A stretch of 64,000 bases of DNA from Vescimonas sanitatis. Its GTDB lineage: Bacteria > Bacillota > Clostridia > Oscillospirales > Oscillospiraceae. The notes beneath the pieces are model-generated. The model was given only the letters and a program-made list of their open reading frames with translations. It did no database searches and was not told where the DNA came from. Made by a program: the position numbers and the translations under genes. This document shows, one piece after another, positions 22,869-31,092 of this stretch (position 1 is the stretch's first letter; the number at the start of each line of letters is the position of its first letter). The DNA lies in the NCBI RefSeq assembly GCF_049060325.1, contig NZ_JBMGPW010000008.1, positions 1 through 64,000 on the forward strand, given 5' to 3'.

Positions 22869-24647
22869 GTGACAGATAACCTCTGGATACTCTTTGCGGC
22901 GGCAGGCGTCATGGTGGCGGTCATCGTTACGCTGTCGCTGTTGGGCGACCACTACACACTGAACAACATCAAGTCCAAGACCGTGGGCGACGGGCAGCAT
23001 GGCACGGCGCGGTGGGCAACCGATGCGGAGCTCCGCAAGACCTACGCCCTCGTCCCCTTCCAAGTGCCGGACTGGCGGGCAGGCAAAAATCTGCCTGAAG
23101 CGCAGGGACTTGTGCTGGGCAGTATCAGCGGCAAGCACGGTATCACCGCGCTGGTAGACAAGGACGATGTGCATTGTCTTATGATCGGCGCATCCGGCGT
23201 GGGTAAGACAGCGTACTTTTTGTACCCAAACTTGGAATATGCCTGCGCCAGCGGTATGAGCTTCCTGGCACTGGATACCAAGGGTGACCTCGCCCGCAAC
23301 TATGGCGCAGTGGCGGCACGGTATTATGGCTATCATGTTTCCGTGGTGGATCTTCGTAACCCCACGCGCTCGGATGGCTACAACCTGCTGACGCTCATCA
23401 ATCATTATATGGACATGGCACGAAAGACAGGCAATCTCGCTGCACGCGCCAAAGCGGAGAAGTACACCAAGATACTGGCCAAGACCATCGTATCACCGAA
23501 CGGCGACACAGACTACGGACAGAACGCCTACTTCTACGATGCGGCGGAGGGCTTGCTGACATCCGTGGTGCTTCTGCTGGCGGAGTTCCTGCCGCCGGAC
23601 AGCAAATGCCCCGCAGAGCGCCGACACATCGTGTCCGTATTCAAGCTGGTGCAGGAACTATTAGCGCCCTCCGGCGTTCGCGGCAAAAACTGGTTTGCGC
23701 TTCTGATGGACAGACTGCCAGACATACACAAGGCCCGGTGGTTTGCCGGTGCAGCGCTGGATGCCTCCGAACAGGCCATGGCCTCCGTCATGTCCACGGT
23801 GCTGTCCCGGCTCAACGCCTTCCTGGACTCGGAGCTGGAGCAGGTGCTGTGCTTCGACAGTGCCACCAACGCCGAGCAGTTTGCGGCGGAGAAGTCCGCT
23901 ATCTTCCTCATCCTGCCGGAGGAGGACACCACCAAGAACTTCATGGCAGGGCTGATGATACAGACGCTGGCACGGGAGTTGTTCGCCGTGGCGGACGAGA
24001 ACGGTGGGCATCTGCCCAGCCGCGTGGTGTTCTATTGTGATGAGTTCGGAACTATGCCCGCCTTTGATGTGGAGGCACTGTTCAGCGCGGGTCGCTCCCG
24101 TGGTATCACACTGGTACCCATCATCCAATCGCTGGCGCAGTTGGAGAAGAATTACGGCAGAGAAGGCGCAGAAATATTGACTGACAACTGTCAGGATACC
24201 ATCTTCGGCGGCTTTGCGCCCAACAGTCAGACGGCGGAGCAGCTCTCCAAATCGCTGGGCAGCCGCACGGTGCTCAGCGGCTCTGTCAGTAAGGGGAAGA
24301 ACGATCCCAGCCAGAGCTTGCAGATGATAGAGCGTCCACTGATGACGCCGGACGAGCTGAAATCCATTCCCAAGGGCAGCTTTGTGGTGATGAAAACGGG
24401 GACGCATCCTATGCAGACGAAGCTGCGGCTGTTTCTCGACTGGGGCATTACCTTCGATGCGACCTATGCCACACCGGAACACGCGGCGCGGCCTGTGGCC
24501 TACGCCAGCCGTCAGGAATTGTTCCTCAGTATCAGCAAAAGATATAGCAGCAGTGACCAGCCCGCACAGGCGCAGCAGGCATCGACCACACAGAGAAGAG
24601 CACCTCGCTCGGCCATGGGGCTCTACAGCGAGGACACAAGGCCATGA
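22869..24647 (+). CDS. VirD4/TraG-type coupling protein
   Basis: A 592-residue membrane ATPase that brings the relaxosome to the secretion channel. There is one N-terminal membrane segment (LWILFAAAGVMVAVIVTLSL), Walker A GASGVGKT at 107-114, Walker B VVFYCDEFGTM, and a TraG C-terminal region (DNCQDTIFGGFAPNSQT). VirD4 proteins often have two membrane segments; only one is clear. The start is GTG 22869 after AAAGGAGAAATCC. Its stop overlaps the next gene's ATG. Confidence 0.85.
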   Translation: MTDNLWILFAAAGVMVAVIVTLSLLGDHYTLNNIKSKTVGDGQHGTARWATDAELRKTYALVPFQVPDWRAGKNLPEAQGLVLGSISGKHGITALVDKDDVHCLMIGASGVGKTAYFLYPNLEYACASGMSFLALDTKGDLARNYGAVAARYYGYHVSVVDLRNPTRSDGYNLLTLINHYMDMARKTGNLAARAKAEKYTKILAKTIVSPNGDTDYGQNAYFYDAAEGLLTSVVLLLAEFLPPDSKCPAERRHIVSVFKLVQELLAPSGVRGKNWFALLMDRLPDIHKARWFAGAALDASEQAMASVMSTVLSRLNAFLDSELEQVLCFDSATNAEQFAAEKSAIFLILPEEDTTKNFMAGLMIQTLARELFAVADENGGHLPSRVVFYCDEFGTMPAFDVEALFSAGRSRGITLVPIIQSLAQLEKNYGREGAEILTDNCQDTIFGGFAPNSQTAEQLSKSLGSRTVLSGSVSKGKNDPSQSLQMIERPLMTPDELKSIPKGSFVVMKTGTHPMQTKLRLFLDWGITFDATYATPEHAARPVAYASRQELFLSISKRYSSSDQPAQAQQASTTQRRAPRSAMGLYSEDTRP

Positions 24648-24901
24648 GCTACTTTGGAAGCATCTATGCAGACCAGGACTTGTCTCACCGAGCAAGGACA
24701 GTCTATATGTACCTCAAGGATCGGTCTGACGCAGGGAATACCTGCTGGCCCAGCGTCCGCAGGATCGCGGAGGACTTGAAGCTGTCCCGCCGCACCGTGC
24801 AGCGGGCGTTGACAGATTTGGAACGTCACGGTTTCCTGGAGCGCACCCATCGCCGCCGTCCCAACGGCAGTCTGACCAGCAACCTGTACCGCGTCAAGTG
24901 A
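24644..24901 (+). CDS. Helix-turn-helix regulator of the ICE
   Basis: 85 residues. SVRRIAEDLKLSRRTVQRAL is a winged helix-turn-helix of the kind placed at the N-terminus of replication and transfer regulators. RNGSLTSNLYRVK-like residues form the wing. ATGA overlap with virD4 places it in the same transcript, so it may control transfer genes. A terminator follows. Confidence 0.7.
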   Translation: MSYFGSIYADQDLSHRARTVYMYLKDRSDAGNTCWPSVRRIAEDLKLSRRTVQRALTDLERHGFLERTHRRRPNGSLTSNLYRVK

Positions 24902-24908
24902 GCAGGAA

Positions 24909-24945
24909 AAGAGCGCACCTCCCGCCAAGGGAGAGGTGCGCTCTT
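24909..24945 (+). terminator. Terminator after the virD4 operon
   Basis: AAGAGCGCACCTCCC pairs with GGGAGAGGTGCGCTCTT (two-base bulge). Confidence 0.75.
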
Positions 24946-25038
24946 GAACTGTCATAAGGGTAGCGTCACCATGGCGCACCCGGAAGGACTCACTCTATCG
25001 GAGGTACTAAGACAGAGGAAAGAATGAGACAAGACTTC

Positions 25039-25067
25039 TTGTAGACGCAGAGTAAATGTGCTATACT
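25039..25067 (+). promoter_or_regulatory. Promoter of the gene at 25102
   Basis: TTGTAG (25039-25044), 17 bp, TATACT (25062-25067). Confidence 0.6.
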
Positions 25068-25101
25068 CTGACCTGTGTGTTTGTCTACGAGGAGGGTAGC
25101 T

Positions 25102-25365
25102 ATGTTCTACACCGAGGAAGAAGTATCTGTGATCACAGGCCTGCTCAACGCCTATTTGGTGCGGGAACACGCCAGTGAAAAGGTCAGGGAATCGTATACA
25201 CGGATCAGCGAAGGACTTAAAAGCCATGCGCTGACGAGGGACGATTACGTTTGGCTGGAGAATGCGCTGTTGTTTCTCCGCCCATATTGGTGGAGCGACC
25301 GCGAGGATGGACGGATGCTGATGGATGCCCTCCTGCATACGCAGACACTGGCGCGGAGAACGTAA
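25102..25365 (+). CDS. Hypothetical protein
   Basis: 87 residues, acidic and helical (YTEEEVSVITGLLNAYLVRE). I do not recognise it. It has its own promoter, a GAGGAGGGTAGC binding site and a perfect terminator, so it is a monocistronic gene at the right side of the ICE, convergent with the next gene. Confidence 0.55.
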   Translation: MFYTEEEVSVITGLLNAYLVREHASEKVRESYTRISEGLKSHALTRDDYVWLENALLFLRPYWWSDREDGRMLMDALLHTQTLARRT

Positions 25366-25375
25366 TAAAAATTGA

Positions 25376-25410
25376 TGAAGGGTGTATCGCTCGATACACC
25401 CTTCATTTTT
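25376..25410. terminator. Perfect palindromic terminator
   Basis: TGAAGGGTGTATCG and CGATACACCCTTCA form a 14-bp stem with CT loop, then ATTTTT. It overlaps the end of the convergent gene at 25403. Confidence 0.8.
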
Positions 25411-25840
25411 CATTGTTCTTCTTCGCGGCGTTGGCGGCGGCGCGGGCCTTGTCGCGGTTCTTACGTTGAGCGACGAGATCGGCCTTGGCCTGCCGTTTCG
25501 CTTTTCGTTCCTGCAAGAGCTGCACCTCCTGCCGCTGGTACTCCTGCTCGTAGCGGGGATAGTGATGCTCCCGCGGCGGCTTGTACTGCGAAGGCAGCTC
25601 TGCGGCCTTCAGCGCCGCAGACCAGTTGCCGAAGCGCTGGGCAATGTACGCACCACCCACGATCTCACAGGGCGCTGGCGTATAGGATGCATCGACACAT
25701 TGCCGCACATAGGCGATGAGGTCGGCGTCGCTGGCGGTTTCATATTCTATCGCAAAAGCCTCGTCCTGCGCTTGCAGGGCCTCGATGGTGCGTTTGACGA
25801 TCTGCTGGTGCAGTAGGTTATCCCCGTTGACCTGTGGCAT
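25403..25840 (-). CDS. Homing-endonuclease-associated-repeat protein, copy 1
   Basis: 145 residues. LIAYVRQCVDASYTPAPCEI followed by GGAYIAQRFGNWSAALKAAE is the repeat found beside HNH homing endonucleases, a small DNA-binding fold. After it comes a basic coiled-coil tail (ERKAKRQAKADLVAQRKNRD). No nuclease domain is attached. The start at 25840 has AGGAGGG eight bases upstream. It is divergent from tyrosine recombinase 1. A homologue with the same architecture sits next to recombinase 2 (31542), so recombinase plus repeat protein is a repeated module. Confidence 0.65.
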   Translation of the reverse strand: MPQVNGDNLLHQQIVKRTIEALQAQDEAFAIEYETASDADLIAYVRQCVDASYTPAPCEIVGGAYIAQRFGNWSAALKAAELPSQYKPPREHHYPRYEQEYQRQEVQLLQERKAKRQAKADLVAQRKNRDKARAAANAAKKNNEK

Positions 25841-25890
25841 TTTTATGTCCCTCCTGGGCATAATAAACTCAGCCAGATGGAGCGACATCC

Positions 25891-25913
25891 TTCGTAAATC
25901 AGCATCATTCAGG
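25891..25913 (+). repeat. 23-bp inverted repeat, left arm of recombinase-1 segment
   Basis: TTCGTAAATCAGCATCATT then CAGG. The reverse complement of 27279-27301 differs at one base only. The arms enclose 1365 bp with the recombinase gene and a promoter that points out to the left. Confidence 0.8.
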
Positions 25914-25943
25914 AAAGCATTTTTCGCCACCGGCTATGGTAAA

Positions 25944-25972
25944 ACGATAGCATTTGCGGGGCGGGAAGTCAA
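25944..25972 (-). promoter_or_regulatory. Outward promoter inside the recombinase-1 inverted repeats
   Basis: On the minus strand, TTGACT (25967-25972), 17 bp, TATCGT (25944-25949). It reads across the left inverted arm toward the repeat protein gene at 25840. Confidence 0.55.
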
Positions 25973-26104
25973 GTATGGCATCGGTGTCAGGGCGAAAACA
26001 GTCGCTGGAGACCGAAACGGGAGGTATATCCGCCGAGCCTTTCCGCGATGATGGATGATAAAAAGGGTGTTCGCCGTCAAAAATCGCGTCAGGAGGAGTA
26101 CGAA

Positions 26105-27283
26105 ATGGCACGCAGAGGGGAGAACATCTATAAGCGCGGAGATGGCCGCTGGGAGGGCCGCTATATCCGAGGTCGGACGCCGGAGGGACGGGCGCAGTAC
26201 GGCTACGTCTATGCCGCCACTTACAGCGCTTGCCGGGAAAAGCGGCGACAGTGCCTGCGGGAGCTGCCCCGCGAGATCACGCCCAGCAATAACATGACAC
26301 TGCCGGAAGCCGTGGGTCTGTTTTTCGCGGAGCGAGAGCGAAAACTGAAGGAGTCCACTGTCAGCCGGTATCGGTATGTGGTGCGGCAGTATATCCAGCC
26401 GCAGTTGGGAGCAGCGCCGCTATACACACTGACGGAGCAGCGGGTAGCGGATTTTTACCGGAAGCTCCAGGAACAGGGTCTATCGGCCAAAAGCACACGG
26501 GACGTTGGCGTATTGCTGCGGGCCATTCTGCGGAAGGCGTCCAAGCACGGATGCTTCTGCACGGGCCTGAACGCAGAACTGCCGGTATACAAGAAGCGGC
26601 AGGTGGAGATATTCACCGAGCCGGAGATCGTACAGCTGGCACATCATATCATGGACGAGCCGAATCTGACCGGCCTTGGTGTTCTGTTGACGCTGAACAG
26701 CGGCCTTCGTCTGGGAGAGCTGTGTGCGCTGCGTTGGTCGGACATCGACCTCCATGCGGGCTTTCTGCGGGTGGAGCGGGAGGTACAGCGGATCTATGTG
26801 AAAGGCTGCACAAGACTCATTGTGCAGCCGCCCAAGAGCGAATCGTCGCTGCGGAGAATACCGCTGCCAACTGATATCCTGTCCCTGCTGGCAGCGCACA
26901 GACCCGAGAACGCGGGCAGCGTCTGTCTGCTGACAGGCTTCAGCGATGCGTTGGAACCGCGTACTATGCAGAACCGATATAGGTCGCTGTTGAAACGGGC
27001 GGGCGTCCCGTATCGAAATTTTCATGCCCTGCGGCACACCTACGCCACACGCTGCATCGAGCAGTACGTGGATGTCAAGAGCGTCAGCGAAATGCTGGGC
27101 CACAGCGACGTGCGGATCACGCTGCAAACCTATGTCCATGTCTCCCTGCGGCATAAGCAGCAGGCGGTGCAGAGCATCTGCTTCCTGCCCATCTGCGGAA
27201 ACGCAGACCTTGCGCCGTCAGAAATCCCGTCAGGCGCAGCAAAAGCCGCCGCACGACATGGCGCGGCGGCGCAGGTTTCCTAA
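26105..27283 (+). CDS. Tyrosine recombinase 1
   Basis: A 392-residue integrase. The N-terminal AP2-like arm domain has YKRGDGRWEGRYIRGRTPEG. The SAM-like core-binding domain is around 65-165. The catalytic residues are Arg202 (GLRLGELC), His307 and Arg310 (HALRHTYATR), His333 (LGHSDVR) and Tyr343 (TYVH). ATG 26105 follows AGGAGGAG. The tail after residue 360 is Ala/Pro-rich. The gene sits between 23-bp inverted repeats. It may be the ICE integrase, or an invertase acting on those repeats; both functions use the same chemistry. It is clearly related to recombinase 2 at 29970. Confidence 0.85.
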   Translation: MARRGENIYKRGDGRWEGRYIRGRTPEGRAQYGYVYAATYSACREKRRQCLRELPREITPSNNMTLPEAVGLFFAERERKLKESTVSRYRYVVRQYIQPQLGAAPLYTLTEQRVADFYRKLQEQGLSAKSTRDVGVLLRAILRKASKHGCFCTGLNAELPVYKKRQVEIFTEPEIVQLAHHIMDEPNLTGLGVLLTLNSGLRLGELCALRWSDIDLHAGFLRVEREVQRIYVKGCTRLIVQPPKSESSLRRIPLPTDILSLLAAHRPENAGSVCLLTGFSDALEPRTMQNRYRSLLKRAGVPYRNFHALRHTYATRCIEQYVDVKSVSEMLGHSDVRITLQTYVHVSLRHKQQAVQSICFLPICGNADLAPSEIPSGAAKAAARHGAAAQVS

Positions 27284-27301
27284 ATGATGCTGATTTACGA
27301 A
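27279..27301 (-). repeat. 23-bp inverted repeat, right arm of recombinase-1 segment
   Basis: It overlaps the last codon and stop of recombinase 1 and extends 18 bases beyond. It pairs with 25891-25913 at 22 of 23 positions. Confidence 0.8.
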
Positions 27302-27338
27302 AAAGTTACGCCGTCCGCGCAACAGAATACCCAAAAAA

Positions 27339-27372
27339 CGGCAGATGTGCAATCCGCGCACCTGCCGCTTTT
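27339..27372 (+). terminator. Terminator after recombinase 1
   Basis: CGGCAG/CTGCCG outer stem with inner TGTGC/GCGCA pairs, then CTTTT. Confidence 0.65.
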
Positions 27373-27379
27373 CGATCGC

Positions 27380-27408
27380 GTGACAAATTTCATACGCTGT
27401 GCTATACT
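27380..27408 (+). promoter_or_regulatory. Promoter of the gene at 27438
   Basis: GTGACA (27380-27385), 17 bp, TATACT (27403-27408). Confidence 0.6.
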
Positions 27409-27437
27409 ACCCACATCACCACCAAGGAGGACGTACC

Positions 27438-27740
27438 ATGCGTATCAACTGGTTCAAGGACGAAAATCACCTGGTCTATATCAACGGCGCGACACAGCTG
27501 GCAGAGCTGGAACGGACGCTGCACTTCCCCGGACTGGAGGAAGCGGCCAACGAGCTGCGGCAGCACCCCACAGCGGAGGGCTTTACCATCAAGGGGCCCA
27601 AGCGCACCAGCGGGCGGCTGTTTGTGCCCGACCTGACCTTTGGGGAGCACATCGAGATGGGCGAAAACATCTTCTTCTATATGGGTGAGATGCAGGAGTG
27701 CTACGTCATCTACTGGCCGGACGCACCGGTGGCAAAGTGA
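27438..27740 (+). CDS. Hypothetical protein
   Basis: 100 residues, beta-rich (INWFKDENHLVYINGATQLA, GENIFFYMGEMQECYVIYW). I do not recognise the family. AAGGAGGACGTACC precedes ATG 27438. It stands 14 bases ahead of the DUF1275 gene and probably shares its transcript. Confidence 0.5.
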   Translation: MRINWFKDENHLVYINGATQLAELERTLHFPGLEEAANELRQHPTAEGFTIKGPKRTSGRLFVPDLTFGEHIEMGENIFFYMGEMQECYVIYWPDAPVAK

Positions 27741-27753
27741 GGCGGCATCGCGC

Positions 27754-28443
27754 ATGACTTTCCTGCAAAAGCATCACGGGCAGATGTCCGATTCCATGCT
27801 GACAGCCTTTTTCATCATCCTATCCGGAGGATTGCAGGACGCCTATACCTATTGCTGCCGGGGCAAGGTGTTCGCCAACGCCCAGACCGGCAATATCGTG
27901 CTGCTGAGTACGCATCTATTCGAGGGAGACTGGGGACAGGCGCTGCGATACTTAGTCCCCGTGCTGGCGTTCCTGCTGGGTATCTACATCGCGGAGTGCG
28001 TTCACCGGCACTTCAAGCGGATGGAGAAGGTACACTGGCGGCAGCTTATCATTCTGGCGGAGATCGTGCTGCTGGCGGCGGTGGGCTTCCTGCCGGAGAC
28101 GCTGAACACCACCGCCAACGCCGTGGTGTCCTTCGTGTGCGCCATGCAGGTGCAGACCTTCCGCAAGGTGCGGGGTCACGCCTACGCCAGCACCATGTGT
28201 ATCGGCAATATGCGCAGCGGTACGGAGGCGCTGTGCGCCTACTTCCATACGGGGGATAAGGAAATACTCCGCAAGGCACTGACGTATTTCGGCGTGGTGC
28301 TGCTGTTCGCGCTGGGCGCGGGTATCGGCAGCATAGCCACGCTCCATTGGGGCGCGGGGACGATCTGGCTGTCCTGCGGGCTGCTGACCGTCAGTTTTCT
28401 CATCATGTTCGTCCACGACGAGGAACAGAAGCTGAACGAATAA
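27754..28443 (+). CDS. DUF1275 (YoaK-like) membrane protein
   Basis: 229 residues with about six transmembrane helices. The family marks LSGGLQDAYTYCCRGKVFAN, AQTGNIVLLS and MCIGNMRSGTEAL are plain. YoaK/DUF1275 proteins are inner-membrane proteins of unknown transport function. The start follows a weak site (GGCGGC), so coupling to the preceding gene is likely. A terminator follows, then a LysR gene on the same strand. Confidence 0.8.
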   Translation: MTFLQKHHGQMSDSMLTAFFIILSGGLQDAYTYCCRGKVFANAQTGNIVLLSTHLFEGDWGQALRYLVPVLAFLLGIYIAECVHRHFKRMEKVHWRQLIILAEIVLLAAVGFLPETLNTTANAVVSFVCAMQVQTFRKVRGHAYASTMCIGNMRSGTEALCAYFHTGDKEILRKALTYFGVVLLFALGAGIGSIATLHWGAGTIWLSCGLLTVSFLIMFVHDEEQKLNE

Positions 28444-28449
28444 AAACAA

Positions 28450-28487
28450 CACCGGCGGCGTTACCCACACGCTGCCGGTGCTATTTT
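28450..28487 (+). terminator. Terminator after DUF1275 gene
   Basis: CACCGGCGGCG and CGCTGCCGGTG pair around 9 bases, then CTATTTT. Confidence 0.75.
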
Positions 28488-28582
28488 GAGGTAAATCCTC
28501 ATGGAAAAGAAAAAGTATGGTTGGCTGAACCATGGCCTTATCATAGCAGGTCGAAAAAGATTTGTGAAGCGCATCTTTGTTC

Positions 28583-28612
28583 TTGAAAACATGAGGACTT
28601 GTATAGTATAAT
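28583..28612 (+). promoter_or_regulatory. Promoter of the LysR gene
   Basis: TTGAAA (28583-28588), 18 bp, TATAAT (28607-28612). The transcript start would lie in an inverted repeat GCACCTCG/CGAGGTGC (28613-28631), a possible operator or 5' hairpin. Confidence 0.65.
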
Positions 28613-28634
28613 GCACCTCGAAACGAGGTGCGTC

Positions 28635-29519
28635 ATGAGTATTTCCAAATATCAGGTCTTTCTGAAAACTGTTTCTTGCGGCAGCTTCTCCAAGGCGGCG
28701 GAGGCCATGAACTTCACCCAGTCCGGCATCAGCCACGCCATCAACTCGCTGGAAAACGAGCTGGGCGTGAAGCTGTTGAGCCGCAACCGCGGCGGCGTGG
28801 TGCTGACGGCGGACGGACGGGCAGTGCTGCCCAAGATCGAAAAGCTGTGCGCCGCCCACCACTCCCTGATGCAGACGGTGGAGGGGCTGAAGGACATGGA
28901 CAGCGGCTTGGTGAAGATCGCCACCTTCTCCAGCGTATCTGCCCAGTGGCTGCCCCGCATCCTCAAGAGCTTCGGCAAGGTATACCCTAATATCGAATTT
29001 GAAGTCGTCACCGGCGACTTCTACGACCAGATCGAGGGCTGGATCGTCAGCGGCGCGGTGGACTGCGGCTTTCTACGCCTGCCGTCGGTGAAGCGCTTGC
29101 AGACCTACGCCCTGCATCGGGACGAATTGCAGGTCATCGTCCCCTGTGACCATCCCTACGCCGACCGTGACCCGTTCCCCGTGTCTGCGCTGGCAGAGGA
29201 ACCCTTCATCCAGCTGGAGGAGGGCGACGACTACGAGATCATGGCGGCGTTTGACGAGATGGGCATCCGCCCCAACGTGAAGTACATCGCCCGGGAGGAT
29301 CGGACCATCCTCGCCATGGTGTCGGAGGGGTTGGGCATCAGCCTGCTGCCGGAGCTCATGGTGCGCCACAGCCCCACGCCCATCAAGGTCTGTCATGCGC
29401 CCCTGCACTTCTACCGCACCATCGGCATCGGTGTCAAGGACAAGAAGGCACTTTCCAACTCCACCCGTCTGTTCGTGGACTATGTACGGACGTGGGTGGC
29501 GGAAAACGGGAATACATAA
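28635..29519 (+). CDS. LysR family transcriptional regulator
   Basis: 294 residues. The N-terminal winged helix is typical (FSKAAEAMNFTQSGISHAIN then LENELGVKLLSR). The C-terminal periplasmic-binding-like effector domain includes GLGISLLPELM. No ligand can be inferred. LysR proteins usually regulate a neighbouring gene; the DUF1275 gene upstream is the nearest candidate. ATG 28635 was chosen since GAGGTG precedes it within the 5' hairpin, so initiation could be sensitive to that fold. Confidence 0.9.
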   Translation: MSISKYQVFLKTVSCGSFSKAAEAMNFTQSGISHAINSLENELGVKLLSRNRGGVVLTADGRAVLPKIEKLCAAHHSLMQTVEGLKDMDSGLVKIATFSSVSAQWLPRILKSFGKVYPNIEFEVVTGDFYDQIEGWIVSGAVDCGFLRLPSVKRLQTYALHRDELQVIVPCDHPYADRDPFPVSALAEEPFIQLEEGDDYEIMAAFDEMGIRPNVKYIAREDRTILAMVSEGLGISLLPELMVRHSPTPIKVCHAPLHFYRTIGIGVKDKKALSNSTRLFVDYVRTWVAENGNT

Positions 29520-29651
29520 ACGTTCAACTTTCGCTAAAAAAGCATGAGAACACGTCATGTAATACAGACAAGAACGCAGTTCCCATACGGCTTCGCGGGA
29601 ACGAACAAACGACGCCGCAAAAATGTATCCTTCCGCGAAACAAATCCCCTC

Positions 29652-29680
29652 TTGCAAAACGACGGGGTCTTCATCATAAT
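29652..29680 (+). promoter_or_regulatory. Promoter of the cobalamin riboswitch transcript
   Basis: TTGCAA (29652-29657), 17 bp, CATAAT (29675-29680), about 25 bases before the aptamer. Confidence 0.6.
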
Positions 29681-29700
29681 AGCACCCGTAGCCCCCGAAA

Positions 29701-29830
29701 AGTGAATAGGCTTACCGGTCTGAAACGCTGCGGCGTTTCGGTGAAAGTTGGAATGTGGGTCAAAGTCCCCGCGAACAGGTCACTGTGAGGCTCCTCTGAG
29801 GCAGGAGATAAGTCAGGTCGCGCCGGTAAG
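29701..29830 (+). promoter_or_regulatory. Cobalamin riboswitch
   Basis: The closing stem is CTTACCGGT (29711-29719) with CCGGTAAG (29823-29830). Inside are the conserved pieces in order: GGTGAAA, GGAATGTGGGTCAAAGTCC, CGCGAACAGG, CACTGTGA and AAGTCAGG. This is the B12-box architecture of RF00174-type aptamers, which sense coenzyme B12 or related corrinoids. It is followed by a hairpin at 29866-29886 and an intrinsic terminator at 29898, so binding would be expected to stop transcription before the recombinase gene. Confidence 0.85.
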
Positions 29831-29897
29831 CGTCACAATGCACACGCCTGAAACCGAGCTGCATGAACGGGGGCTTCGCGCCCGTTTACACGAGAGA

Positions 29898-29923
29898 AGC
29901 GTCGGCATTTGCCGGCGCTTTTT
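29898..29923 (+). terminator. Riboswitch expression-platform terminator
   Basis: GCGTCGGC (29899-29906) pairs with GCCGGCGC (one wobble), followed by TTTTT. It lies 47 bases before the recombinase start. Confidence 0.75.
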
Positions 29924-29969
29924 GCATGAAGTCAGGGCACCTATGGGGGACGGAAAGGTGCTTGAAAAA

Positions 29970-30893
29970 ATGGGAGAACGCAGGAAATACGTCCGCAGGG
30001 ACGCCACGGTGGAACGGTTGTCCGCTATCTTTTTAGAGGATATGGTTGGGAGCGTAAAGCCATCCACGCTGGCGTGCTACCGCCGCAACATCCAATGCCA
30101 CATCCTGCCGGCGCTGGGCGAGCGCGTGGCGGCGGAACTGACGGCGGCGGAGATCAACGACTACATCCAGCAGTTACAGGAGGACTATTCGCCCAAGCTG
30201 GTGCGAGAAATCGGTGGCCTTCTGCTGCGGATCGTAGGTATGGCCGGTGTGGGCTACGGCGAGGATGTGACGCTGCCGAAGGTGCGGCAGAAGGCCGTGG
30301 AGGTGTTCACCGAGCCGGAACTGAAGCAGATGGGACAGGTCATTCTGCGCCGCCCAGACAGGACGGGACTTGGCGTGCTGCTGACAGCCTACACCGGGTT
30401 GCGGCTGGGAGAGCTGTGCGGCCTGCAATGGCAGGACGTGGACGTCGGCGCGGGACTGCTGCACATCCAGCGGACGGTGGAGCGCATCGCGCAGATAGGC
30501 GGCGGGACGTGCCTGACAGTGCAGCCACCGAAAACGGAGAACTCCGAACGCTGGATACCCATTCCGAAAGAGATGCTGCGGATGCTGAAGCCAGAGACAA
30601 AGCAGCCGGACAGCTACCTGCTGACCGGCGGGGAGATCGTCCCTGACCCGCGGGCGATGCAATACCGCTATAAGGTGTTGTTGGAGCGCTGCGGTGTGCG
30701 GTATCGGAATTTCCATTGCCTGCGGCACAGCTACGCCACGCGGTGTGTGGAGCGCGGGGTGGACGTGAAAAGCGTCAGCGAACTGCTGGGCCACGCCGAT
30801 GTCCGCACCACGCTTCGGCTATACGTCCACTCGTCCATGGACTACAAGCGCAGAGCCGTGGAGGGGATTGGTTTTCTCAAGGGAATAACGTAA
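29970..30893 (+). CDS. Tyrosine recombinase 2, downstream of a cobalamin riboswitch
   Basis: 307 residues. The core-binding domain opens with VERLSAIFLEDMVGSVKPST. The catalytic residues are Arg145 (GLRLGELC), His249/Arg252 (HCLRHSYATR), the LGHADVR histidine and Tyr285 (LYVH). It lacks the N-terminal arm-binding domain of recombinase 1, which is typical of invertases and Xer-like enzymes rather than ICE integrases. ATG 29970 follows GGAAAGG; ATG 29943 is an alternative. It has a terminator behind it and then a pair of 29-bp inverted repeats 47 bases further on. Confidence 0.85.
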   Translation: MGERRKYVRRDATVERLSAIFLEDMVGSVKPSTLACYRRNIQCHILPALGERVAAELTAAEINDYIQQLQEDYSPKLVREIGGLLLRIVGMAGVGYGEDVTLPKVRQKAVEVFTEPELKQMGQVILRRPDRTGLGVLLTAYTGLRLGELCGLQWQDVDVGAGLLHIQRTVERIAQIGGGTCLTVQPPKTENSERWIPIPKEMLRMLKPETKQPDSYLLTGGEIVPDPRAMQYRYKVLLERCGVRYRNFHCLRHSYATRCVERGVDVKSVSELLGHADVRTTLRLYVHSSMDYKRRAVEGIGFLKGIT

Positions 30894-30894
30894 A

Positions 30895-30918
30895 AAAGGA
30901 CGCCGAAAGGCGTCCTTT
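30895..30918 (+). terminator. Terminator after recombinase 2
   Basis: AAAGGACGCC and GGCGTCCTTT pair around GAAA. Confidence 0.8.
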
Positions 30919-30939
30919 ATCCAAAAAATGGCACAAAAA

Positions 30940-30968
30940 TTTTCGCAAAGTAACATACTTTGCGAAAA
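30940..30968 (+). repeat. 29-bp inverted repeat, left arm of invertible promoter
   Basis: TTTTCGCAAAGTA-ACA-TACTTTGCGAAAA. It is itself a 13+3+13 palindrome, equivalent to 11-bp recombinase arms around a 7-bp spacer TAACATA. Its exact reverse complement is at 31093-31121. Confidence 0.9.
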
Positions 30969-31040
30969 AGCGCGGAACGCCTTGCGCTGCAAGGCATTCC
31001 AGATTTACGCCAGAAAAAAGTCGAAAATTAGAACTCGTTG

Positions 31041-31069
31041 TTGACACGGAAAAACGGCTGGTATATACT
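31041..31069 (+). promoter_or_regulatory. Consensus promoter inside the inverted repeats
   Basis: TTGACA (31041-31046), 17 bp, TATACT (31064-31069). The transcript would run through the right arm. Confidence 0.8.
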
Positions 31070-31092
31070 GTTATTCGGTTGAAATTGGAAAA

